Under the pieces are notes generated by a model. That model saw only the letters and a program-made list of their open reading frames with translations, ran no database searches and was not told the DNA's origin. Below are positions 1 to 8,631 of a DNA stretch of 64,000 nucleotides, piece after piece. The stretch covers positions 17,694,298 through 17,758,297 of the forward strand of contig OX375879.1 of NCBI GenBank assembly GCA_947359465.1. Direction: 5' to 3'. The first letter of the stretch is position 1, and every line of letters starts with the position of its first letter. A program made the position numbers and the translations under genes. Origin of the DNA: Metellina segmentata. Its lineage: Eukaryota > Arthropoda > Arachnida > Araneae > Tetragnathidae.

Positions 1-167
1 ACGGATTTTAAAGGAACTTTCAACTAATCAAAATAAAAATTTTAACTTTCCGCTCGCCGAGGGGGCCATAAAAACCGCAATGCAAATGGGTTGCCTTTAT
101 CTGCACTAACTGTCTACTATAAGTGCGCCAAGATCTTTTCCACCGCTATAAACGTAGTCTGAAGCTG
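1..167. mobile_element. Right part of a TA-flanked MITE (CAGCTTCAG family), cut by the window edge
   Basis: The stretch ends in CTGAAGCTG and matches the right halves of two complete copies at 6088-6807 and 12021-12317, including the GCGCCAAG and CCGCTATAAACG segments of the long terminal inverted repeat. It has no coding capacity. The complete copies are flanked by TA, which suggests the Tc1/mariner superfamily. The left half lies outside the window. Confidence 0.7.
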
Positions 168-637
168 CACCAAATTTAGTATTTATTTTATTTATTCTTT
201 TGTAACATAAGCGTTTTTATTTTCCTGTTAATCTGATTTTGTATCAAAGGTTTTGGAGCTTTTAATATATTAAAACAGTTAATAAACTTTTTTTTTAATT
301 TTGCTTTGGAGCACACATAGAGTTTAGGGTTCTTTGTTTAAGACAGTTCTTTTCACAGGGGTGAAAATCTTCCGCGTTTACGCGGATTTCCGCTTTTTTT
401 TTTCTTTTGAGAATTTCCGCTTTTTTTCCCCCTTTTGAGAAATTCCGTTTTTTTTTTCTTCCGAAAATTTCCGCTTTTTTCTTTGAATTAAATTATGTTA
501 TGGAATTACAGCCAAAGAATAAATGTAAAAAAAAATAATAAGTAAAGTGTGTCCTTACTTCAGGTAGTAGATTCTTCCGACTTTTCGTAAATTTTGAAAA
601 AATGACCGATTTTTATAATTTTTTACAAAAAAATTCC
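168..637. other. AT-rich intergenic stretch with a short degenerate tandem repeat
   Basis: No gene is seen. About 383-480 holds roughly three imperfect copies of a unit built on TTTCCGC followed by a T run and TTTTGAGAA. Positions 168-260 resemble 6820-6960, including a shared TTTTCCTGTTAAT-like core, so the flank of the MITE is itself repeated. The segment ends at the 4-bp duplication TTCC next to the LTR element. Confidence 0.5.
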
Positions 638-861
638 TGTAGCAATGATGTATGCTGACACGGCTAGCTAACACTTAAATTGAATTTATTTACATACACA
701 TACACTACAGAAATTACAAGACTTTCACGAACATAAAATATAAGGAACAGGGACATTTTTAGTATCACATACTACAGCCTAGCTGCTGCTTGCTCCAGGG
801 TTGGAGTTACACTGTGTAAGTTTTTGTCAGTCCGCTAGGGGGCGTTGTTGGTTCCGTTACA
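638..861 (-). repeat. 3' LTR of the Ty3-like element
   Basis: Identical copy of the 5208-5431 repeat. It is preceded by TTCC (634-637) and bordered on the internal side by the polypurine tract. No difference from the other LTR was seen in 224 positions. Confidence 0.95.
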
Positions 862-1783
862 GACTCCCCCTCTGGCTCTGATGACGTCCCGACGATGAGC
901 CAGGATTATTTTTTCTAGGGCGACCCCTTCTTCTTATGGGAGCTACATGCCCAGTGTCTCTCTTTACTTGGGGTTCATAGTAAGTTTTTAATGCTGACAC
1001 ATGATAAGTTCCAAGAGTTTGGTCTGGACTGGCCGGGTCGGCAATATCATATGTTGTCGGCGATCGATTTGTGAGAATTACATTAGCTCTTCCTGGCGTA
1101 TATTCAATTTTCAGATTAAACGATTGGATCTTCAGAGCCCATCTTGCTAGACGTCCTGAGGGTGACTTAATGCTCAGAAGCCATTTAAGAGGTTGATGGT
1201 CTGATGCAATGATAATTTCTTGATTCTCGATGTAACCTCGGAACTTTTCTAAGGCCCAAACTACTGCCAAAGCTTCCCGCTCAGTAGTCGAATAATTGCG
1301 TTCTGCTGGGATCAACAGACGACTAGCGTATTCAATCACATGTTCTTCTGGACCATTTCCTTGGAGAAGGACTGCGCCAAGGGCGTAGTTACTCGCATCT
1401 GTGCGAATTATGAAAGGCTTACATCCATCAGGTTGCTTTAACACAGGGGCTGTTGTCAAGCGTTCTTTTAGGGTTTCGAAAGCTTCTTGCTGTTCAAGAC
1501 CCCACGACCAATCGACTCTTTTCTTAGTTAAATTGCTAAGAGGTCGTGCTATGTCTGCAAAGTTCGGAACATATCTTCTGAACCATGAGCAGGTCTGTAA
1601 GAAAGACAGAAGTTCTTTCACATTAGTTGGAACTGGAATTCTTTGGATAGAAGCGATTTTCTCTTGATCGGCTTCAATTCCATCTCTTGTTATCCAGAAA
1701 CCCAAGTACTTAACACGATCACAGGAAAAATGGCATTTCTCTCTATTTGTGTGCATGAAGTTTAAAAAGAGAAAGTCTCTCAA
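857..1783 (-). pseudogene. RT C-terminus, RNase H and integrase tail of the Ty3-like element, frameshifted and deleted
   Basis: The open stretch continues the RT of the preceding frame: NREKCHF and YLGF are the usual RT thumb start. RNase H follows, with TDAS near residue 128, the E of STTEREALAV and the D of SDHQPL. The frame overlaps the upstream one by about 40 bp and is offset by one base, so an indel separates them. At residue 235 (about 1079) the text jumps from the normal RNase H end YTPGRANV to PTTYDIADP and YHVSALK, which look like the C-terminal tail of integrase. The zinc-binding and DDE core are gone. The tail is basic (RRRGRPRK) and ends near the polypurine tract. A programmed frameshift is possible, but a mutation is simpler. 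Confidence 0.85.
862..873 (-). other. Polypurine tract of the Ty3-like element
   Basis: On the minus strand AGAGGGGGAGTC lies directly before the 3' LTR, the normal place and composition of the second-strand primer. Confidence 0.8.
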
Positions 1784-4103
1784 AAACAGTCTTTAGATCT
1801 TTTAAATGTTTGTCAAAAGTCTCTGATAAGATGACTATGTCATCCAAATATGAGAGTGCAAAAACATCTTTCAGGCCACTTCGGAATTTATCTATCAGGC
1901 GTTGAAAAGTGGCAGGTGCGTTACGCAGACCAAAAGGCATGCGTAGATAACGGTAAGTTCCGAAAGGACAAATAAAGGCAGTTTTGTCCAAATCGTTTTC
2001 ATCCACTTGCACCTGATGATATCCTGATTGTAGATCTATAGTTGACATGTATGATGTCGGTGTAGCTTCGTTTAAAAGATCGTCCATCCTAGGTAATGGA
2101 TAAGTGTCCGGTTTCGTAACGGCGTTGAGGCCTCTGTAGTCAACACATAATCTTACTTTCCCGTTTGGTTTAGCGACGAGCACTACCGGAGCAGCATATG
2201 GGGATTCACATTCTTCTATTATGTTCTTTGCCAAAAGTTCATCAATTTGTTCTTTCAGTATTTCTTTCTTGGCCGGTGACATACGATACGGTGGAACAGA
2301 TATAGGATGATGATTCATAGTAACTATTCTGTGCTTCATGAAAGGAGTAGGTTCTCCCCCTGGTTCAAAGCAGCGTTTGTACTCTTGAAGTAAGCAGTTT
2401 AATTCTACACTTTGCATCTGGGTCAGATGTCTTCCTTCATCACTTCTCAAGTGGACAATAGTAGTAGGCTCAGGCACAATCGTTGATTTAAAAGTTTTCG
2501 GCGCATCCTTTAATTCAGTAGGCTTTACATAGAAGAAATATTGTCTATGGGGATCTTCACTAAAATGCCAGGTTCCATTTTGAACGTTGAGAACAATACC
2601 GGCTGCATGGAGAAAGTCTTTCCCTAACAGCGTGCTATTCCCTTTTGCTTCAGGGAGAAAAAGAAGTTCTGTTGACACAATTTTACCTTCTATACACAAG
2701 TTGATAACCGTTTTAAGAGCAACCATGGATTGGAGTTTTCCATCAGCAAGAGTCAGTGAAATCTTTTTGTCCTCGAAAGCAATTCCATTCTTTCGTAGAA
2801 AGTTATACAGCTTTTCTCCTGCAATAGAGTGTGAGGCACCAGTATCGGCACACACAGCAATTCTCTCACCAAAAAGTTCAAAGATAATCAAGCTTGAAAG
2901 ATCTTTAGTTGTATTACTTGTGAACAAGTTCATACAGTTGACAGTAGTTTCTTCAACTTTAGATTTTGTACAAGTAAGACATTTAGATATTACAACTCCT
3001 GGTGTTCCGCATCCAAAACATCGAATTGGGGGTCTTCCTTCTGATCTAGGAGTAGAATTTCGAGGTATCGAAACTCTTGAAAATTGACTTTGCGTATGTT
3101 CGTGTCTATTAACCACAGGACGGAATCTTCTATCTGTAGAGGCTGTTTTATTTTCGTCTCTACAATATGTTTTCTTTTGAGTCTGCACCACATGTTTCTT
3201 CACTCCTTGACGGATATTCTCATAAGTATCCAGTTTTTCAGCTAACTCTAGAGGGTTGGCCCAATCTGTCCACAAATCAATGAAGTGATCTTTGATGTAT
3301 GGTGGAGTCCTTTTCTTAATTTGATCAGTAATTAATAAACTTTTGAGTTGATCAAAGGTGGTGACATTCATTTCCTTTGTCCAACCTTCAAAATAAGAAG
3401 CCAGTTCGAAAAAGTAGTCCCTCCATGTCGTATCAGGATTCTTCCTATGTTGGGAAAATAACTGTCGAAACTTATCAGCAGTGACCCTAAATCTCTTGAG
3501 AAGCATTTCGTTCACCTTTTGGTAATTTTGAGCCTCCTGTTCATCTTCTCTAGCAAGTAACTGCGCTATTTCAGCTGGTAAGGAACCAATGAGATATGGT
3601 ATCCATGATGACTCTGGAAGATTCATAAACTTCAATTGACGTTCGAAAATAATTAAAAACAGTCCTATTTCATCTTCTTTTGGATTAAACTTAAGGATAA
3701 TCCGACTGAGTTCATATTTCGGGTTCTCTGAGCCATGAGTAGAAACAACTGAATTGGAAACCTTTTGAGCTTCAAGCTGGAGTTTTAGCTTTTCGAGTTC
3801 ATACTTGCGCTCGTTCTCAATTCGGACCTGTTCTTCTGCTTGTGCTTTAAGTAATTTTTCCTCCTCATCCTTCTTTTCAGCCTTCAACTTGTCTTCCTCG
3901 ACAGCATTCTCCGCTTTTAGTCGATCTTCAATTATAACTTCGAGCATATTCTTTACGAGCTCTTCTTCGTAATTTTCACTTTTAATTATAAGTTCTCGAA
4001 GTTTGATAACTTTTAAGCTGTCCGACACAGCCAGACCAAGCTCCGATGCAAGAGTTCGGAGGTCTTCTTTCCTTCCTTTCCCTAGGAACGCCATATTGTC
4101 CAA
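1743..4103 (-). CDS. Gag-protease-reverse transcriptase frame of the Ty3-like element (ends early)
   Basis: The 786-residue frame carries retroelement replication functions. Residues 1-115 begin with a short helical region and continue as a charged coiled coil rich in E and K. Residues 140-310 resemble an arthropod Ty3 Gag capsid. A zinc-knuckle spacing sits at 362-375 (CFGC then C375), but the expected histidine is valine. The aspartic protease motif DTGAS is at 420-424 with LLGKDFL near 493. Reverse transcriptase spans about 610-780, with LPRMDDLL, IDLQSGYHQV and the catalytic YLDD at 752-755. The frame stops after HAHK, where RT should continue, and the rest of RT/RNase H lies in another frame at 857-1783. 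About 1.1 kb of leader separates it from the primer-binding site. A second Met three codons in could also serve as start. Confidence 0.88.
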   Translation of the reverse strand: MDNMAFLGKGRKEDLRTLASELGLAVSDSLKVIKLRELIIKSENYEEELVKNMLEVIIEDRLKAENAVEEDKLKAEKKDEEEKLLKAQAEEQVRIENERKYELEKLKLQLEAQKVSNSVVSTHGSENPKYELSRIILKFNPKEDEIGLFLIIFERQLKFMNLPESSWIPYLIGSLPAEIAQLLAREDEQEAQNYQKVNEMLLKRFRVTADKFRQLFSQHRKNPDTTWRDYFFELASYFEGWTKEMNVTTFDQLKSLLITDQIKKRTPPYIKDHFIDLWTDWANPLELAEKLDTYENIRQGVKKHVVQTQKKTYCRDENKTASTDRRFRPVVNRHEHTQSQFSRVSIPRNSTPRSEGRPPIRCFGCGTPGVVISKCLTCTKSKVEETTVNCMNLFTSNTTKDLSSLIIFELFGERIAVCADTGASHSIAGEKLYNFLRKNGIAFEDKKISLTLADGKLQSMVALKTVINLCIEGKIVSTELLFLPEAKGNSTLLGKDFLHAAGIVLNVQNGTWHFSEDPHRQYFFYVKPTELKDAPKTFKSTIVPEPTTIVHLRSDEGRHLTQMQSVELNCLLQEYKRCFEPGGEPTPFMKHRIVTMNHHPISVPPYRMSPAKKEILKEQIDELLAKNIIEECESPYAAPVVLVAKPNGKVRLCVDYRGLNAVTKPDTYPLPRMDDLLNEATPTSYMSTIDLQSGYHQVQVDENDLDKTAFICPFGTYRYLRMPFGLRNAPATFQRLIDKFRSGLKDVFALSYLDDIVILSETFDKHLKDLKTVFERLSLFKLHAHK

Positions 4104-5183
4104 AACCCCTAACTATTGTTTAGGTTGGAATTTTTTTCCTTTAAGAAGAGAGTCCTAAATCTAGAGTCCTAAGTTTAAAGTTCAATAGTCCTAAACTTAA
4201 TACCTTTAAATGCAAAACGTTTAGAATATATTATGTTCATTCCGTTATGGACACTTAACTAAAGTTACATGCAAATATTCTTGAATTCTCAGAACCATTA
4301 TCAAAATACAAATAAAACATTTCCCAAACACTTTAAAAAATTCACTTAGCTTAAGTATGAAAAATAGCAAAAGTATGAAATATATTCAGAAACACTTGTA
4401 TACAGATACTTGCATTAACACTAATTATAAATCATGAATTCCTCAACACTTTAATAACTTGATCTAAACTACCATTCATTACAAAAATAATAATTCAATA
4501 AAGGCAATACTTTAAATATCAACTTCTTTTGAAATAAAATATCTCCCTAAATTCAGAAAGTGATATTTTTTTTGTGTGTTATCTTTATTGAAACACACTA
4601 AACTTTTTTTTTTCACTCGTTGAAGAATGACAATGCAATAAATATAAAATACAGATCATGAAAAAAAAAAAAAAACCATACATACAAAATTTTTTTTCTT
4701 TTTCTTTCAATGCAACGCGCCTAATAAGAAAAGTAAAAACAACTGGCGCCGTGTTAGACGTCGACTAAGATTTTCTTTAGGCGGGAGATTTTAGAGTTCA
4801 AGGTCGTTCAACTACTAGTTATCGATACATTATTTCTGCACATTACACACATTCTACAGCATTAATATTCATAATAAATCGTTAATTATCCAACTATTTA
4901 AATACACACAGTTAAATAGTTTTAAGCTTTCTGAAACACTTAAATCAGGATTGATTTGCAAGTTTAAGTAGTCAGACGAACAACTTAGCATTAAAACGAA
5001 ATCAATTTCTCATTACAATACATACAAAATAAAGGAATTTCTTCTGAGTTAAAAATTACTATTTCTACAGTACAACTTTGAAAAACCTTCTTTATAAATC
5101 ACTATTTGTCTAGGTTTAGACTACATAAAGTATAAAAATACTTATCTATCCGATGTATATTTTGGTGTCTAAATCCGATCGGG
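4104..5183 (-). other. Untranslated leader of the Ty3-like element
   Basis: This AT-rich stretch between primer-binding site and Gag start has no supportable reading frame. It holds several A and T runs. It is an unusually long leader for a Ty3 element and would carry any packaging signal. Confidence 0.6.
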
Positions 5184-5201
5184 CCCACAGTTGGGTAGCC
5201 A
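5184..5201 (-). other. Primer-binding site of the Ty3-like element
   Basis: On the minus strand, TGGCTACCCAACTGTGGG starts six bases after the 5' LTR. TGG pairing with a tRNA CCA end is the usual mark of a plus-strand primer-binding site. I cannot name the tRNA from the sequence alone. Confidence 0.7.
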
Positions 5202-5207
5202 TTTCTC

Positions 5208-5431
5208 TGTAGCAATGATGTATGCTGACACGGCTAGCTAACACTTAAATTGAATTTATTTACATACACATACACTACAGAAATTACAAGACTTTCACGA
5301 ACATAAAATATAAGGAACAGGGACATTTTTAGTATCACATACTACAGCCTAGCTGCTGCTTGCTCCAGGGTTGGAGTTACACTGTGTAAGTTTTTGTCAG
5401 TCCGCTAGGGGGCGTTGTTGGTTCCGTTACA
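5208..5431 (-). repeat. 5' LTR of the Ty3-like element
   Basis: This 224-bp repeat is identical to 638-861. It is the 5' LTR because the coding sense is the minus strand. In that sense it starts TGTAAC and ends GCTACA and would hold the promoter. It abuts the TTCC target duplication at 5432-5435. Confidence 0.95.
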
Positions 5432-6087
5432 TTCCTATTTTTGCCCGTATCAGCTTTTTCTACGTTTATAGAAGACAAATAAGTCTTGCTAATTCCTTTT
5501 TGGAAAGAATCCTTTGTGAGAAGATTATTAGTTTAATGGTAAACCTGGAGAACTTGGATTTTGAACTAGTTGGCGTACGTTGTTGCATATTTCGTAGGTA
5601 AAGCTACGGTTTCCTAAAAAAGCGGAGCTGTTATCTAAAGGCCGTGAAACGTCATGATGCGGCGGAAAAGGTATAAATGAAATATTTTAAGTTGATCAGC
5701 TTTTAATGTGATTTTTCTTTCAACTAGAAAATTAGATGCTTTGTTATTTCGTCTTTCATGGCAACCTCGGCAAGCGGAAAGTTTAAATTTTCATTTTGAA
5801 TATTCTAGAAATTACTTTCAAAATCCGTTAAAACTTCTTTCTTTGGCGACTTTAGAAGTACGCCAAGGCGGTGTCCATCGTTTTAAACATAGACTGCAAC
5901 TATTTTCAAAATGATGCTTCTTTTAAGGGCAATATTTATGATTGTTTTAAAGTTCATTTGATTCAAATAGAAAATAAGAATATTTACGGAAAAATATAGA
6001 GATTTTGAAAAAAAAAGTTATTTTATATTCGAAAATAGGTTGTAAATTTAAACTGAACTAAGAAATATTTTTCCTACCACATGGTTT
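5432..6087. other. Intergenic stretch with a diverged MITE copy
   Basis: No gene is seen. About 5735-5895 is a degraded copy of the CAGCTTCAG-type MITE. It shares GGCAACCTCGGCAAGCGGAAAG, the AAATTTTCATTTTGAATATTCTAG-like core and the AGTACGCCAAGGC end with the copies at 1-167, 6088-6807 and 12021-12317. The remainder is AT-rich without recognisable structure. Confidence 0.5.
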
Positions 6088-6807
6088 CAGCTTCAGTCTA
6101 CGTTTATAACTGTGCCAACGACCTGCTCTTGGCGCACTTAGGCCCGGTGCACACATCCGGTATTTCAACGTGCGGCGCCGCTGCCGCAACGCAAGTGCGG
6201 TCTGAGATACATTAAATCCAATGCAGCAGTGTGTACATGCCTCCAGCGCCGCTGGGGCGACGCACGTCCAACTTGCGTGCAATTTGTACCGCAGTTCCCC
6301 ACGGCGCCGTTCGGAAGTACCTTGTTTTCATAAACAAATAGATTATAAATAATAATTAATAAATGGTTGTATCCAGTAACGTCTATTTAGTTTCAAAATA
6401 TACTTTTTTTTTTACGCCAAGTAAGCGAAATAAACACGTTTTCTTCGATAGAATATTTATCGCAAATGGCGCGAAATGAGTTCGTGTGTCATTTCACGGT
6501 TATGTGTGCATAGTTGGGCTTAGGTGCCGCACGTTGAAAAACCGGATGTGTACCGGGCCTTCAGTCGCCAAGGAAATAATTATTTCGAATAAACCAATGA
6601 AATCAAACGACAGTTTAACGGAATTTGAAAGATTTTTCTGGAATATTCGAAATGAAATTTTAAAAATTTTCCACTTGACCTGGTTGTGTTAAAATCCGCA
6701 ATAACCGTTATACATATGGGTTACCTTAACCTGTAATTACTCGCTACTAGAAGTGCGCCAAAAAGCGCCAAGTCCGTTGCCATTTCTATAAATCAAGACT
6801 GAAGCTG
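6088..6807. mobile_element. TA-flanked MITE (CAGCTTCAG family) split by a second element
   Basis: It starts CAGCTTCAGTCTACG and ends GACTGAAGCTG followed by TA. Without the insertion at 6141-6559 and its duplicated 3 bp, the MITE is 298 bp, matching the 297-bp complete copy at 12021-12317. The inverted repeats are long (about 60 bp). There is no coding capacity. TIR style and TA flank point to a Tc1/mariner-derived non-autonomous element. Confidence 0.75.
6141..6559. mobile_element. GC-rich PIF/Harbinger-type MITE nested in the previous MITE
   Basis: It starts GGCCCGGTGCACACATCCGG and ends CCGGATGTGTACCGGGCC, an inverted repeat with one mismatch. TTA precedes it and TTC follows, consistent with a slightly decayed 3-bp TTA duplication as in PIF/Harbinger. 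The interior is unusually GC-rich with GCGGCGCCGC palindromes. It has no transposase. Confidence 0.7.
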
Positions 6808-7511
6808 TACCACTTTTATTTTTGGTGTCTAATTATTTTTTTAATATAAAATTTATGCTATTTAATAAAAATAGTATTATTTGATTTGTTCTTTTGTAAC
6901 AGCATTTTGATTTCCTGTTAATTTCATTTTTGGTATCAAGGTTTTTGAAAAATTGCAACTCTTAAGAAAATCTTACCATTGGTGAGGTGTTCAAAAATAT
7001 TAATAAAAATAACATTTTCAGCTTCATCCAACTTATTTATACTGTTTATAGTTGCCTAGATATTTTTTCTCTTTTACAAAATTTGAGTTTGCACGTAAGG
7101 TGCCCACTCCTACTTTTCAAATTTCATTGATTATAGTGGACTTTATAGGGTTTTTATCAGACTAAAAATTTGCCTACCCCCTCAGAAAAAAATTTCTGGC
7201 TGCACCACTGTTCTGTACACACATTAGTACACAAATATAGTAATCTTATTCAGCTATTTTTGTACTTCAAAATAACGCTGCATATATTTTCCTCTTTTTT
7301 ACATTTTGACTGTTTTCACCCCTGTTATCAAGACAAATTAATTTCAAAACCTCTAAATATCTAGTTAGCAGTTTTTCTTAAATATCAGTAAACTTATTAT
7401 TTTCTTTTTTTAAACTTTGCATTATTTTATTGGTGTTTGTAAGAGTAAGTTTTATTGATTTTTATGTGTGTATTTTGATTAGTATAAGCATGAAATGAGT
7501 AAAAACAATTC

Positions 7512-7733
7512 TGTGCTCAGATGGCAAAATGTTAGAAGTCACTTTTTTAATTTTTCGGGACAGCAATTTTAAGATTCAACATGTGGTTCTTGATTTATTA
7601 CAATTTTCCCACCTTTGTTTACTCATAAACTGACATTTTGCCACCTTCTAAACATTAACAAAAAAGACTCCAGGATGGGACATAGTCATTTTTTTGTGAA
7701 AAGCGATTTATAACATTCTGCCAGCTGAGCACA
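7512..7733. repeat. Inverted-repeat element (probable MITE) upstream of drosha
   Basis: TGTGCTCAGATGGCAAAATG at the left is matched in inverse by CATTCTGCCAGCTGAGCACA at the right. The arms extend over about 35 bp with a few mismatches. At 222 bp with no open frame it fits a small non-autonomous DNA element. Target duplication is unclear. Confidence 0.6.
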
Positions 7734-8050
7734 TAATTTATATAAATTGAAAAATAATTGTTGAGCATTAACACGGATGTTCTTGTGAGTTTTAAAACTA
7801 TTAATAATGGAAATACTAAACACAATTTTCAAATTATTAGAACTATGGCTTGATTAAAAATTAAAGCATATCTTTTACTTTTGGAGTTATTAGAAACTTT
7901 GATTCATTTTTAAGTCTTCACTGCATGAACTTCCATTACTTGATACCTAATATAGTGTTTTATAAATCTTTGTTGCATGATTACCTGTGAAAAGAATATG
8001 GTCTTTTGATTTTGACACATCAATATAAGTTACTTTATTTACTTTAAAAA

Positions 8051-8127
8051 AAAAGTATGTTTTAATTTACTTTGGTGTTCGGCCTGAAATTATTCAGCAG
8101 CACCAAAGTAAACTTAAAACGGACTTT
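8051..8127 (+). other. Pre-miRNA-like hairpin upstream of drosha
   Basis: Arms at about 8051-8077 and 8101-8127 pair over roughly 25 bp. The 12 bp nearest the loop (TTTACTTTGGTG with CACCAAAGTAAA) are perfect, followed by one bulged base and two mismatches. The loop is 23 nt. Size and shape resemble an animal pre-miRNA, but a short palindromic repeat is equally possible. I do not recognise the arms as a known miRNA. Confidence 0.45.
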
Positions 8128-8631
8128 TTCCCAGTTTGAATATGGAATTTGGCTTTCACACGCCAGAGACTTGGCACCTCTGTATTTATAATTGATAGTC
8201 AGAATAATGTCTGTATAAATATGAAGACACTGAAATAAATCCCTTTTCTTCTTTTTCTCAAATATTTTTCTTGATTATTAATTGAACGCTGATATGGAAT
8301 TCAATATTTATCTCATAAGCACAATAATCTTCTAATTGATCAAAAAGCTTACCGGTTCTATTGCCGGCATCTGCTGGTGAAGAAAATCTGGAACTAAAAA
8401 TTCTTTATAAGAGACATCCACAAAAGTTAAGGAAGCTGGGAACTACGAATTAAAATGGACTGAAACATGGTTTTTAGTATGAGAAAGGTACCATTTTGTA
8501 GATCATGCTCATTCTATGAAGATGATCTGAATTCTTGGATTACAGTTTGATATACATTTTATGAAGTTTTCATTTATTTGACTATTTTTAATGTTTTTTA
8601 AAAAATTTAACAAGGCTAATTTCCTTTACAG

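Larger units (their letters stand above)
638..5431 (-). mobile_element. Ty3-like LTR retrotransposon, complete ends, integrase core missing
   Basis: Two 224-bp direct LTRs (638-861 and 5208-5431) bound an internal region read on the minus strand. By my reading the LTRs are identical base for base. The LTRs start TG and end CA, and TTCC flanks the element on both sides (634-637 and 5432-5435). The internal part carries a primer-binding site, a Gag-protease-reverse transcriptase frame, a frameshifted RNase H frame and a polypurine tract. The order protease, RT, RNase H fits Ty3. The H2C2 and DDE parts of integrase are absent: the text runs from the RNase H end straight into an integrase C-terminal tail. 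Identical LTRs imply a recent insertion, so this defective copy was probably moved in trans. Confidence 0.93.
6808..8631. other. Region upstream of drosha; promoter and any 5' UTR exon not resolved
   Basis: No coding frame is supportable. Contents recognised: a flank resembling 168-300 (about 6820-7010), an inverted-repeat element (7512-7733) and a hairpin (8051-8127). The 3' end, TTCCTTTACAG at 8621-8631, looks like a splice acceptor, so at least one upstream untranslated exon is expected here or further left. I cannot place it, nor a TATA box or initiator, with confidence. Confidence 0.5.

Noticed and set aside
2587..3087. 166-codon + strand frame inside the Ty3-like element
   Set aside because: Antisense shadow of the protease and Gag region.
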